A stretch of 64,000 nucleotides of DNA from Bacteroidales bacterium (GTDB lineage Bacteria; Bacteroidota; Bacteroidia; Bacteroidales; F082): contig JAFRRS010000023.1 of assembly GCA_017427985.1 (NCBI GenBank), positions 248,001 through 312,000 on the forward strand, read 5' to 3'. Below the pieces are notes generated by a model. The model saw nothing but the letters and a program-made list of their open reading frames with translations, made no database searches and was not told where the DNA came from. Made by a program: the position numbers and the translations under genes. Of the stretch, positions 8,084 to 16,451 are shown piece by piece. Numbering within the stretch: the first letter of the stretch is position 1; each line of letters begins with the position of its first letter.

Positions 8084-9604
8084 TTAATTAGCCGCCTGCT
8101 TGATAACCCAACGGCCGCTTTTGCGCCCGCCTTCACGGGTAAGGATGCCCTTCTCTTGAAGTGCTGCAAGCTCTCGCTTAACAGTCTTTTCCGACACTTT
8201 CATCTTTTGGGTCATTAGTTGGATTGTTATTAGGTCATCCTCTTCTATCAATTTCAGCATAAGAGATTGACGCTCAGTCAGTTCTTTTGGGTCATCTTTT
8301 GGGTCATTTTTTGTGCCATTTTGCTCTTTTCCGAAATCTTTTCCGAAATCCGATTTTCCACTAATTAAAGTAAGTGTCATCAAACACTCGTCGGGCTGCA
8401 CCCTTTCCGATAGCATCGGTTGTTGCCATTTGTTATCAGCCCAGCCTTTCTTGATGATGTCCGCACCGCTGCCGGCCTTTTCGCCGTTCCCCAAAAACAT
8501 GAAAAGCTTTTGCAGCAATGGGTTCCTGCAAATGCTATGGCTACCGGCATAAAAGTCAGCAACAGAGATGAGCATGCAACCAGGATTGCGCATCGTGATT
8601 TCATTCCTGCGTCCAACGACAAGTATGTTTCCTTGCTGGGCATAATTGCAGTGAATCAAGCAATTGGCAAGAGCTTCCCTCAATGCGACATGTGCTGACG
8701 TTTCCTCCTGTCTGTCCGTGCCTTTCAGCATAAAAGGCGTAGGCAACAGCTGCGCAAGTTTGCCGTATGTCCTATAGAAAAATTGGAATAAATTAGCCTC
8801 CCAAGTGCCATCAGGATAAAGCCGGTCAGTCCAGCGAAGCATCGGGTCTGATGAAAGTTTTTCTTGATAATCCACGAAATACCAAGGCGCACAACTCTGG
8901 TCCATGATGCTTTCCGTCTTCCCCAACATCAATATACCCGCACGGGTGAAGCCCTCGCTGCCATCCTCACGATTCACATAATAGGCTCCGATTTTTGTTA
9001 GGAATTGCATATCGTCAAGCTCGTTCCACGGATGATTCTCATGTCGCAGCAGGAATCGCTGGCGATATGCACGAAGCGTTGCCATATCGATGTCTTCTAT
9101 GGTGTAGTTCGCCAATACTTTGCTGTCGAACGAATGTCCCTGACTCTCCGCATCGGCGACCATCAGACGCACTTCCGCATCGGTACAACGATAATCACCT
9201 TCATGATTGCGGCGATAGGTGTTGCCAAACGGATTGCTGTTCAGATAGACTGGCTTCAAATCGTACGCCGCCTTGGGAACGCGAAACACCAGCACGCGGT
9301 TGCCTTTAACATTCTCTACACTCACATCATGATTGGCGAGCATTGTGGCACTTACTTTTTGTTTGTTGTGGGCACAATCCCAGAAAACCTTCTTATACTT
9401 GGCTATCAGCGTGTCGTCCAGTCCATCAGGGATAAGCTTTTTGTCTTTTTCCTTCACTCCGAGAACAATGACGCCTCCATTTGTGTTGGCAAACGCCGAA
9501 AACGTCTCCCAGAAACTCTCCGGAAAACCGCCTTTGGCTGATTTGTATTCCAGCTCTATATCTTCTGCTTGACCGATTTGTTTTCTTATTTGTTCAACAG
9601 ACAT
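8084..9604 (-). CDS. AlbA_2/Schlafen AAA_4-type ATP-binding regulator
   Basis: The protein has 506 residues. Residues ~15-140 form the divergent AAA (AlbA_2/Schlafen) domain: ELEYKSAKGGFPESFWETF, then FANTNGGVIVLGVKE. Residues ~300-345 match the GHKL-like RecG-related C-terminal region (REALANCLIHCNY, EITMRNPG). The last ~75 residues are a winged helix (RQSLMLKLIEEDD ... GILTREGGRKSGRW). Such proteins are usually annotated as putative transcriptional regulators or RecG-like helicases. They are frequent in defence and mobile regions. The -7 box TATCTTTG is on the same strand at 9622-9629, 18 nt before the ATG. The target is unknown. Confidence 0.8.
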   Translation of the reverse strand: MSVEQIRKQIGQAEDIELEYKSAKGGFPESFWETFSAFANTNGGVIVLGVKEKDKKLIPDGLDDTLIAKYKKVFWDCAHNKQKVSATMLANHDVSVENVKGNRVLVFRVPKAAYDLKPVYLNSNPFGNTYRRNHEGDYRCTDAEVRLMVADAESQGHSFDSKVLANYTIEDIDMATLRAYRQRFLLRHENHPWNELDDMQFLTKIGAYYVNREDGSEGFTRAGILMLGKTESIMDQSCAPWYFVDYQEKLSSDPMLRWTDRLYPDGTWEANLFQFFYRTYGKLAQLLPTPFMLKGTDRQEETSAHVALREALANCLIHCNYAQQGNILVVGRRNEITMRNPGCMLISVADFYAGSHSICRNPLLQKLFMFLGNGEKAGSGADIIKKGWADNKWQQPMLSERVQPDECLMTLTLISGKSDFGKDFGKEQNGTKNDPKDDPKELTERQSLMLKLIEEDDLITIQLMTQKMKVSEKTVKRELAALQEKGILTREGGRKSGRWVIKQAAN

Positions 9605-9621
9605 AGTCTTACTATTTTTTG

Positions 9622-9629
9622 CAAAGATA
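9622..9629 (-). promoter_or_regulatory. -7 box TATCTTTG for the AlbA-type gene
   Basis: It reads TATCTTTG on the minus strand, 18 nt upstream of the ATG at 9604. It lies in the 256-bp divergent intergenic region, whose only other recognised signal is the plus-strand box at 9782. Confidence 0.65.
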
Positions 9630-9781
9630 ATAATTATTTGAAAACACAGAACAAATGGTTATTGAAATAAACGGCATCACCTTTTTGTGCCCTATTCGTA
9701 GTCTGATACGATTAGTTTACAAAACGCATTACTTTTTGTAAAAATAAAATGAAAAATCTTTCCTCATCATTTTATTGTCTA

Positions 9782-9789
9782 TATTTTTG
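9782..9789 (+). promoter_or_regulatory. -7 box TATTTTTG for the 9861 gene
   Basis: It reads TATTTTTG on the plus strand, about 70 nt upstream of the ATG at 9861, giving an A-rich leader of roughly 65 nt. Confidence 0.6.
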
Positions 9790-9860
9790 CGAAAAAAAAT
9801 TAAAAGTTAAATGCATTAGTGTCCACGAATAAAAAATAGTTAAAAAATCAATAAAGAATT

Positions 9861-10613
9861 ATGAAAAACTCGCATTCTCCTTGGCTTAAAATGAACTGGC
9901 GGCGTCAATGCCGACCGCTCACACTTCGGGAACTTATCCTTAAGAGCGACTTCCATGCCATGATGAAACACATCACCAATTTTTCCGAGAGGATGATTGG
10001 TCTGAATCGGCATTTTTATTGTGCCGTAGAATACATACGCACTATGAAGATAAAGTACGACCCCGATTATATTCTTGCCAAAAATTATAATGGCTGGCCT
10101 TCTGTCTGCAACTTGGAAGGAAACTCATGGCGTATATTGCTCGGTCACCCGGTGCAACGTGCAAAAGACCTCCACTGCACCGATACACAGTTGGCGGCAC
10201 AATGCCTATGGCATCTGACATTCTACGGCTTCACGCCTGAAGAACAGCGCGCTCATTTCGAACATGAAAATGAAGAGATTGAAAGAGAAATGCGAAACGA
10301 TGAGATGTGTTTGTGCGATGATATCTACACCGACGAGGAAATCAAGAGATTTGCCTTAAGTGGCTTGTCAAGAGTCAGGGATGAGGTGTTGGAAAGGCTG
10401 TTCACCACTGAAGAAATCGTTGAAATCAAGAAACGCCGCAAGGAACGAGTTGATGCCGAAAACGCCAGGAGAGATGCGGTAGATGAGGAAGAAAGGAAAC
10501 AACTGGAGCTAGAGGCTGCGTTAAAGTTGGAATTGAGAAAGAAAGCCGAGGAAGAGAAGCAGAGGGAGTGGTATCGTAAACGGAGAAGAAGCAGACGAAA
10601 CAAGCACAAATAA
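9861..10613 (+). CDS. Hypothetical protein with highly charged C-terminal coiled coil
   Basis: The protein has 250 residues. Residues ~20-130 look globular (LTLRELILKSDFHAMM; AQCLWHLTFYGFTPEEQ), a pattern that reminds me of DUF6557-type proteins of Bacteroidota, with low certainty. From about residue 180 it becomes a Glu/Lys/Arg-rich helix ending in RRRSRRNKHK, a likely coiled coil with a basic tail that could contact nucleic acid. There is no signal peptide or TM. The membrane protein at 10627 starts 13 nt downstream, so the two form a probable operon. Position in an island rich in orphan genes suggests an accessory role. Confidence 0.55.
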   Translation: MKNSHSPWLKMNWRRQCRPLTLRELILKSDFHAMMKHITNFSERMIGLNRHFYCAVEYIRTMKIKYDPDYILAKNYNGWPSVCNLEGNSWRILLGHPVQRAKDLHCTDTQLAAQCLWHLTFYGFTPEEQRAHFEHENEEIEREMRNDEMCLCDDIYTDEEIKRFALSGLSRVRDEVLERLFTTEEIVEIKKRRKERVDAENARRDAVDEEERKQLELEAALKLELRKKAEEEKQREWYRKRRRSRRNKHK

Positions 10614-10626
10614 GATTTTTTACAAT

Positions 10627-11061
10627 ATGACAACAGCAATTTACATACCCGACAAGAACGCAAACGGCAACGATTACCTTTTCAGCAATGGTGCATGGGG
10701 GCTGAACGGAAATACCGACATTCTTTCGGCTGTGGATTTCCCGAAAGGACGACACTTTTACAAATCGGAAAGCCTAAACGTTTATTCGTTCTGGAACCGC
10801 ATCTACATCAAAACGTTTCTTGCAAACGAAAGTCGTGACGTGAAAAACAGATTGATTCCAGTGTCGTTTATGACAAAAGTTTACAATCCGGTTCACGCCT
10901 TCGATAAATTCGTGAAAAAACTTGAAGAATATGGCGATAACGTAGAGTCAAGTGTGCTTGATGAACTCAAAAAAGCACTTAAGCAAGAGCATGGAAGAAG
11001 AATCGTCTTTATGGTGATGGCAACTCTAACATTTTTGGCTATATGCCTGATTTATAAATAA
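10627..11061 (+). CDS. Hypothetical protein with C-terminal TM anchor
   Basis: The protein has 144 residues. It begins MTTAIYIPDKNANGNDYLFS, has a beta-rich first half, and ends with a TM segment at about 124-142 (IVFMVMATLTFLAICLI) as a tail anchor. No family is recognised. It is co-directional with the charged coiled-coil protein 13 nt upstream, and the gene pair ends against the convergent gene at 11072. A membrane-associated partner of that protein is plausible. Confidence 0.5.
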   Translation: MTTAIYIPDKNANGNDYLFSNGAWGLNGNTDILSAVDFPKGRHFYKSESLNVYSFWNRIYIKTFLANESRDVKNRLIPVSFMTKVYNPVHAFDKFVKKLEEYGDNVESSVLDELKKALKQEHGRRIVFMVMATLTFLAICLIYK

Positions 11062-11071
11062 TTATATCGTT

Positions 11072-12463
11072 TTACTCTATTTTATCCACCACCTCAATAC
11101 CGTACTTCTTAATCTTTTTGACAGGAATGTATATCATAAACTCGTCAAAGGCAATATAAGTTGTGTTACCCATCACAATCAATCCGACACGAGAGTCGAT
11201 GGTTAGCTTGGAGAACGATTCCCTCATGTCGATTGGAACTTTGTAAAACTTTTCTCCATCAGCAGTGGTAATGTATATCGCATCCTGGGTGATGGCATAC
11301 AGATTAACCAGAAAATCGTATTCCCATTCAGCGTATTTGTTGGTAATTGTGCAATTGTCCACTATGCTTTGATAGTCTTCAGCCAACCTTTCATCCGTTA
11401 CCTTAGTGAGAATAATCTTGTTTGCCCATCCTTTGTAATTTATGCTTTTCGTCAGATTCAGTTCCGTCACATTGTCCCAATCTTTAGGCTTGTCCGCATG
11501 GTAATAGCAATGGTCGCCCTCGTCGTATGGCTGTCCGCCGAACAAATGTTTCGGGGCTTTCGGATGCAGCAGATAAACGAGCAAACCAGTATTCACCTTC
11601 ACTATTTCCAAACCATACCGCATCTTCTCAACAATATTATTCTGTTTTTTGATGTATTTGGTCAAAAAATACATTCCGGCATCTGTTGTTTTCTCAATAC
11701 GCCAAAAATCCGTTCTCTCCATCCTGCCACCACATTCATTCCAATAGCCTTCAATATCAAGATCCACGTGGTCTTCTTTAACACACTGGGTCAAGTCGAA
11801 TATGGTATCTGGCGATGCAAAATCTGAATATGACGACAGTATAAGCTTAACATGATTCAGCAGAGTAAGTCTCGTCTTGTTTGGTTCTTCCAATGCTTCA
11901 TTGATTGTCGGCATCGATTCGAAATATCCGGTGTCTTTGGTGAAGTCGTCCATCAGTTTAATAACTCTATCGTATGTTTCGTCAAAACCGTTTATGTCGC
12001 CATCCTTTGACTCATAGCTTGGCCAAGCTTTCATCAGTAACAACACAAGTATTTCGATTCTGATGTTTTTTTCTTCAATATCTTCCAGGATGTTGAGCAT
12101 TGATTTCGTGTACCGTTCCTCTTCCCAGCAGGGATAGAAATATTTCAAAATATCCTTTGCCACCTTATCGGGAGCCTTTTTTCTCGACAGTTTCTTCTGA
12201 TAAAATTCCGAAGCTTTTTTATACTGCTTCATTGTGGTTTCAAGATCCAAAACACTATTCGTCGCTTTTTCAACGTACATGTAAAGGTCGTAAAACGTAG
12301 CCCTCGCCAGTTGCTTGTTTCTGTAGCAGCGTTTTACTCCGTTGGTTCTAATGTTGTGATTGTCGAGATAATCTTCCAACTCGTCCAATGTGTTGAAAAT
12401 CAATCGTGAATTAGTGATAACATTTAGCCATTCCAGATGCATCAATTCGTTGGATGCAGTCAT
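11072..12463 (-). CDS. Hypothetical 463-residue protein
   Basis: This is a long, well-formed frame with its own -7 box (TATTTTTG, 12488-12495). The N-terminal ~220 residues appear helical (LDELEDYLDNHN; LVLLLMKAWPSY). The C-terminal half is beta-rich with many aromatic residues (DAIYITTADGEKFYKVPIDMRE; NTTYIAFDEFMIYIPVK). No signal peptide, TM, nuclease motif or NTP-binding motif is seen. It is divergent from the ATPase operon at 12677 and shares a 213-bp intergenic region with it. It could be a sensor or effector of that operon, or independent. Confidence 0.5.
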   Translation of the reverse strand: MTASNELMHLEWLNVITNSRLIFNTLDELEDYLDNHNIRTNGVKRCYRNKQLARATFYDLYMYVEKATNSVLDLETTMKQYKKASEFYQKKLSRKKAPDKVAKDILKYFYPCWEEERYTKSMLNILEDIEEKNIRIEILVLLLMKAWPSYESKDGDINGFDETYDRVIKLMDDFTKDTGYFESMPTINEALEEPNKTRLTLLNHVKLILSSYSDFASPDTIFDLTQCVKEDHVDLDIEGYWNECGGRMERTDFWRIEKTTDAGMYFLTKYIKKQNNIVEKMRYGLEIVKVNTGLLVYLLHPKAPKHLFGGQPYDEGDHCYYHADKPKDWDNVTELNLTKSINYKGWANKIILTKVTDERLAEDYQSIVDNCTITNKYAEWEYDFLVNLYAITQDAIYITTADGEKFYKVPIDMRESFSKLTIDSRVGLIVMGNTTYIAFDEFMIYIPVKKIKKYGIEVVDKIE

Positions 12464-12487
12464 ATCATTGAAATTTTAAATCCGATG

Positions 12488-12495
12488 CAAAAATA
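12488..12495 (-). promoter_or_regulatory. -7 box TATTTTTG for the 463-residue protein
   Basis: It reads TATTTTTG on the minus strand, 25 nt upstream of the ATG at 12463. Confidence 0.6.
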
Positions 12496-12653
12496 AGACA
12501 AACCTTTCAAACAGATGCTGTTTATCGAGATTATTTTTCATAAAATCCATATAAAATTGTTTGTATATCGTATAAAACGCAGAAACATTTACATTTTGTA
12601 ACAATTTATCGATTCAAATAAAGATTTTCAAACTGGAGCTTAATGCACAATAG

Positions 12654-12661
12654 TATTTTTG
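12654..12661 (+). promoter_or_regulatory. -7 box TATTTTTG for the ATPase operon; decides the start
   Basis: It reads TATTTTTG immediately upstream of the ATPase. A TTG at 12659 lies inside this box, so it cannot be the start codon. The ATG at 12677 follows with a short leader. Confidence 0.65.
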
Positions 12662-12676
12662 CAGAAAAAAGATGCC

Positions 12677-13588
12677 ATGATATATTTACAATCATTCAAT
12701 ATGCCAAAAGACACATGGGTTGACTATTATTTTGTGCCAATACTTCAAAGAAGTGATAGCTTTAAACCCGAAGACTTTCCCGATGAAGGTGAATATATAG
12801 AACCTGATCAAAGAACTATACACGACAGCTGGTATCCTTGGAAAACGTTCTATGGCAGAGGTTTAGAACAGATTGAATTTAACGACATTACAATTTTCTA
12901 CGGAGGAAACGCTTCTGGAAAAACCACACTATTGAATGTGATTGCCCAGAAGCTGAATCTGCAAAGAGTCTCTTTATTCAATAGAAGCTACTTCTTTGAT
13001 GATTACTGTGAACTAAACGGTGGCTATGAATTATGTGACAAATATAAATCTCCATTGGCAATTAATCGGGGTAAGATCATTGTAAGTGATGACGTTTTTA
13101 ATAGAATTTTAGGCATCAGACAGCGTAATTCGGCTAAGGATATCGCAATCGAAGACAAGTCTCAAGAATTTTTTCAAAAACATCTTCCACAATCTATGAC
13201 CGTGTCAAAATTTATCAAAAAAACCATGAATCACCACATGGAAGAAGAGTTGTCGAATGGAGAGAGTGGTTTTCAGTATTTCATTGAGCAGATACCAGAC
13301 GAAGCGCTTATTCTATTGGATGAACCGGAAAATAGTCTTTCGGCAGAGTGGCAGACAGTGCTTGCAAGAGAATTGTACTCATACGCCACTGAGAGAAAAT
13401 GCCAACTTATTATAGCTTCACATTCACCATTCATACTGTCGATACCAGGAGCAAAAATATATAATCTTGACAGTAATCCTATTTCAACAGCACAGTGGCA
13501 TGAATTGGATAACATGAGAGCATATTATAATCTTTTCAAATCACACACGACAGCGTTCGAATCAGCTAAATATCATGAAAAACATTAA
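12677..13588 (+). CDS. ABC-type AAA ATPase (defence-associated style)
   Basis: The protein has 303 residues from the ATG at 12677. Walker A GGNASGKTT is at ~76-84, an ABC signature-like LSNGESGF at ~192-199, Walker B LILLDEPE at ~211-218, and the H-loop ASHSPF at ~248. This is the compact AAA_21/AAA_23 layout without a long coiled coil, as found in OLD-family and many anti-phage ATPases. The N-terminal ~60 residues (FVPILQRSDSFKPEDFPDEG) precede the P-loop domain and may be a partner-binding extension. The 3' end overlaps the next gene by 14 nt. All catalytic motifs are intact. Role in the operon: probably a sensor or motor for the downstream partners (inference). Confidence 0.8.
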   Translation: MIYLQSFNMPKDTWVDYYFVPILQRSDSFKPEDFPDEGEYIEPDQRTIHDSWYPWKTFYGRGLEQIEFNDITIFYGGNASGKTTLLNVIAQKLNLQRVSLFNRSYFFDDYCELNGGYELCDKYKSPLAINRGKIIVSDDVFNRILGIRQRNSAKDIAIEDKSQEFFQKHLPQSMTVSKFIKKTMNHHMEEELSNGESGFQYFIEQIPDEALILLDEPENSLSAEWQTVLARELYSYATERKCQLIIASHSPFILSIPGAKIYNLDSNPISTAQWHELDNMRAYYNLFKSHTTAFESAKYHEKH

Positions 13589-13895
13589 AACATATTTGAT
13601 AAAGATATTGGAAATGATAACGAAAGCCTTTGACGTTTTTTACAATTTCCTCGATCTCGTTATGAGAATTGGGATGGCGGCGTGTATCTTGTCTTTAAAA
13701 CTGATTATCAGCCTGCTTCGACCAGCAATTGTGAAGGTTGCAGAATGGTTAAGGGCGTTGTTTGTAAGGCATCCAAAATACAGAGGCATTGTCGAATTCA
13801 ACCATGTCAAGAGAATCCGGCGGCTGGAAGATGAAACGTATTCATTATTTGAAGAATTAATTTGCAAAAGATATTTACCAACAAAACAACAATAA
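13575..13895 (+). CDS. Small hydrophobic protein, operon partner of the ATPase
   Basis: The protein has 106 residues and overlaps the ATPase gene by 14 nt. Residues ~20-60 are hydrophobic with interspersed charges (FDVFYNFLDLVMRIGMAACI; LSLKLIISLLRP), giving one or two membrane helices. The C-terminal ~45 residues are basic then acidic. No family is recognised. A small membrane protein coupled to an ATPase could be a pore-type effector or an anchor. Confidence 0.55.
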   Translation: MKNIKTYLIKILEMITKAFDVFYNFLDLVMRIGMAACILSLKLIISLLRPAIVKVAEWLRALFVRHPKYRGIVEFNHVKRIRRLEDETYSLFEELICKRYLPTKQQ

Positions 13896-13896
13896 C

Positions 13897-14565
13897 ATGA
13901 AAAAAGAAAAAGAAATAAAGAATCTAACCTATGTTGAAGAGGTATTAAGAAACGTGGAACATTATAAAGAAATCAGGACAAATGCGACAGACACGACCAT
14001 GATCAACATAATAGCAGATCATATAGGTGAAAACTGTTATATAATTGAAGGGAATCCTGTCGAATACGCTTGTCTTCTGATGGAAAAATGTCAGAAACCA
14101 ATGGTGTACTATTCTTTGAGTATGCCATCGGTAAAAACTTTTGAATATATGATGGCATGGGAAACAGCATTGGATTTAAATTCCGCAACTTGTTACAACA
14201 GCCCTTTAAACATAAAATCTGTCGTTTCGAGCATGAATAGTTGGAGTAAGTATTTTTGGATTGATGACACAGAGAACATGAACATAACAAGACTATATAA
14301 AAAATGCGAGTGGATGAAAGAAAGCCATGCTATTAAGGCAATTATTATTGATGACTTGAGACTTATACTGCCAGATGATGATTCTGCGGAAAATGGAACC
14401 ACTGCTCGTGATATAACAAAATCTTTACATATACTATCACATTGGCTTGGTATAACAGTAATAGCTTTATACCATGAGAATCCAGATTGGCAAAAGCACA
14501 TTACTACGCATCCATTCATGGAAAAATGTCAAGAAACAATAGAAACAATTAATGTATCAGAATGA
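13897..14565 (+). CDS. DnaB-helicase-like RecA-fold protein lacking Walker A
   Basis: The protein has 222 residues. Its layout follows the C-terminal RecA domain of DnaB. GENCYIIEGNPVEYACLLME (~43-62) sits where DnaB has its P-loop. PMVYYSLSMP matches the IFSLEM strand. KAIIIDDLRLIL (~146-157) matches the Walker B VIDYLQL. ARDITKSLHILSHWLGITV with VIALYHEN matches the helix and H3 strand of DnaB (EISRSLKxLAKELxxPVIALSQ). The P-loop GKT/S is absent (GNPVEY), so ATP hydrolysis is unlikely. The gene starts one base after the small membrane protein and overlaps the next gene by 4 nt. It may act as a decoy or sensor that mimics replicative helicase, or as a scaffold for the upstream ATPase (inference). 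Confidence 0.55.
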   Translation: MKKEKEIKNLTYVEEVLRNVEHYKEIRTNATDTTMINIIADHIGENCYIIEGNPVEYACLLMEKCQKPMVYYSLSMPSVKTFEYMMAWETALDLNSATCYNSPLNIKSVVSSMNSWSKYFWIDDTENMNITRLYKKCEWMKESHAIKAIIIDDLRLILPDDDSAENGTTARDITKSLHILSHWLGITVIALYHENPDWQKHITTHPFMEKCQETIETINVSE

Positions 14566-15008
14566 AAAACGAAAAACATTCTTTCAAACCCGACGGCAAA
14601 CACTCTATCAATAATCTCATTACTACTTATACAAGTGGTGACATGAAGGCATATGAGTTACAAAGTGCTTGCAATCATATAGATTTCACTGAGGATTACA
14701 GCGATATTTTCGACCGCTATGATCTTGACCACCAAGTGCCATTCTGCTGGTCGAGATTGCAACTTTATGGAATCTTGATAAAGCTGCTCAAAGAAATGAA
14801 AAATAAAAAGCCTTTCACCGACACTCCCAATTATGACAGCCGAGCTTTTGATAAACCATTCTCATTCGGCTACAACGTATTGCTCGAAAACTGCTCCGAC
14901 AGATTTGAGATATGCGAGCGGATTATCAGGCACTTATGGAAGAACGAGCCACTGTTAGCCACGACTCCGGATAATGTGCCTTGGGGTTACGAAAAGTTTG
15001 CTGTTTAA
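14562..15008 (+). CDS. Hypothetical protein, last gene of the ATPase operon
   Basis: The protein has 148 residues. ATG at 14562 overlaps the previous stop in an ATGA junction. It is soluble-looking, with many aromatic and charged residues (DLDHQVPFCWSRLQLYGILI; DRFEICERIIRHLWKNEPL), and probably all-helical. No signal, TM or catalytic motif is recognised. Tight coupling implies work with the ATPase and the DnaB-like protein. Confidence 0.5.
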   Translation: MKNEKHSFKPDGKHSINNLITTYTSGDMKAYELQSACNHIDFTEDYSDIFDRYDLDHQVPFCWSRLQLYGILIKLLKEMKNKKPFTDTPNYDSRAFDKPFSFGYNVLLENCSDRFEICERIIRHLWKNEPLLATTPDNVPWGYEKFAV

Positions 15009-15019
15009 CTGTTTTTTAT

Positions 15020-15027
15020 TATCTTTG
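15020..15027 (+). promoter_or_regulatory. -7 box TATCTTTG for the DUF1232 gene
   Basis: It reads TATCTTTG on the plus strand, 14 nt before the ATG at 15042. The gene is therefore probably transcribed separately from the ATPase operon. Confidence 0.65.
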
Positions 15028-15041
15028 CAAAATTAAAACTT

Positions 15042-15485
15042 ATGAAAATGATAGATGACATTTTAACACGTCTCGGCATAAAAAGCGGGCGAGATTTTGA
15101 AAACGAAAACACCGATAGGAAAACCTATGTATCTGACGATAAGATCAAGAATTTCTTGAACAGTCTGAAAGACAAAGCAAAAAAGGTCGGAGTTGTTGTT
15201 GCGAGAAAGGCTTTGCAAGGGTTCTATCTCCTGCTCGAAATAATGAGGAACCCCGAAATTTCAACCATTGACAAGATTCTTGTCGTCGGTGTAATCTTGT
15301 ATATCATCAAGCGCGGCGACCTCATTCCCGATTCTCTTGGAATATTCGGACTGATAGATGATGCCACTTTCGCTGCTCTGGAATACAAGCGACTGAAGAA
15401 GATTGTAACACCCGAAATGATAAGGAACGCCAATCAAAAAGCAGAGAATCAACTCTTTGACTGGGGAATGGTTGATATTGCTTAA
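15042..15485 (+). CDS. DUF1232 (YkvA-type) membrane protein
   Basis: The protein has 147 residues. Residues ~75-115 carry the DUF1232 hallmark: a hydrophobic helix (KILVVGVILYII), then GDLIPDSLGIFGLIDDATFA, matching the family's SPIDLIPDxIPxxGxxDD. The N-terminal ~60 residues are charged and cytoplasmic. ATG at 15042 is followed by another at 15048; either is possible. Family members are small membrane proteins of unknown function. It is convergent with the AbiEii gene, separated by 3 nt. Confidence 0.75.
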   Translation: MKMIDDILTRLGIKSGRDFENENTDRKTYVSDDKIKNFLNSLKDKAKKVGVVVARKALQGFYLLLEIMRNPEISTIDKILVVGVILYIIKRGDLIPDSLGIFGLIDDATFAALEYKRLKKIVTPEMIRNANQKAENQLFDWGMVDIA

Positions 15486-15488
15486 CCA

Positions 15489-16451
15489 TTAAACTATCTT
15501 GTTCAGTGTTGCTAATGCCACCTGATGGTGTTCAAGATGTGACATCTGTGATCCAAATAACAACTGTGGCTGATAGTCTCCAGAATGGAATTTGACAATA
15601 AATTCCTTGTCAGCATCATCAAGCTTCATGATTGATGTCACGTAACTTGCGACGGATTTCTCAATTTCCTCTTTAGGATAAGCACCTGATTTTATCTTCA
15701 GCATTGGAAGTAGCTGCGACCTGATTTTACCGAAACTCATTTGCGTAAGACTCTCTATGTCTTTATCCATCAGATTCATATTGTCACTATCGCCAATGGT
15801 TGAATAGAAAATAGCACATTTCTTCAACAAATCTCTATCCTCTTTTGAAGACAAAATATCAGATTTTGAAAGAGAATAAATGTCATACAGGTCTCTCGGT
15901 TTAGTCCTTTCAAAAAATGCACCAATCTTGCCGCCGAAAACCTCAACCGGCTGAAGATGAAACACTTTAATGGACTGTGTTTTGTCAAACGGATGGACAA
16001 CAGCCGATTCAACAGGCTCAAAAACATGACATCTCGCCAAATAATTGATATCGAGTTTGATTTTGTCCCGGCTGCCTGTAACCGTATCATAAAGAAGTTC
16101 GTAGGAACATAACGAATAGCTCTCACGTTTCCCCAATGTGTATCCGGCTTCCGAGCAATATACCATCAAATTTTCATCAAGCTCTTTTCTGAATTTAAGC
16201 ATTTCATCTTTGCTACAATCAATTGCCAAGTCTAAGTCTAAATCCACTGACAAGCGCGGCAACTCTGGCAAAATCACCAAATTGATAGCCGTGCCTCCTT
16301 TCAATGCCAATTTGCCTTTGAAAGCTTTTTCTGTGCTCAAATCATCAAGAATACAAGCAAGACGGATAACTTTTTCAACATTGGTTGCCGTAAAATTATT
16401 CTCTATTGCAATATTGGTAATGTCTTTTCTCGAATATTTAAAATAATTCAT
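15489..16451 (-). CDS. abiEii: AbiEii-type nucleotidyltransferase toxin
   Basis: The protein has 320 residues. LALKGGTAINLVIL (~46-59) and RLSVDLDLDLAID (~67-79) are the GG[S/T] and DxD motifs of the AbiEii/DUF1814 nucleotidyltransferase fold. GGKIGAFFERTKPRDLYDIY (~175-195) is the family's third motif. Characterised relatives transfer nucleotides to tRNA and cause growth arrest or phage abortive infection. The gene starts 14 nt inside the preceding AbiEi-like gene, the usual antitoxin-first order. The active-site acidic residues are present, so it is probably functional. Confidence 0.85.
   Translation of the reverse strand: MNYFKYSRKDITNIAIENNFTATNVEKVIRLACILDDLSTEKAFKGKLALKGGTAINLVILPELPRLSVDLDLDLAIDCSKDEMLKFRKELDENLMVYCSEAGYTLGKRESYSLCSYELLYDTVTGSRDKIKLDINYLARCHVFEPVESAVVHPFDKTQSIKVFHLQPVEVFGGKIGAFFERTKPRDLYDIYSLSKSDILSSKEDRDLLKKCAIFYSTIGDSDNMNLMDKDIESLTQMSFGKIRSQLLPMLKIKSGAYPKEEIEKSVASYVTSIMKLDDADKEFIVKFHSGDYQPQLLFGSQMSHLEHHQVALATLNKIV

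Noticed and set aside
12659-12676. TTG start for the ATPase at 12659
   Set aside because: It lies inside the -7 box at 12654-12661; ATG 12677 is the first start after it.
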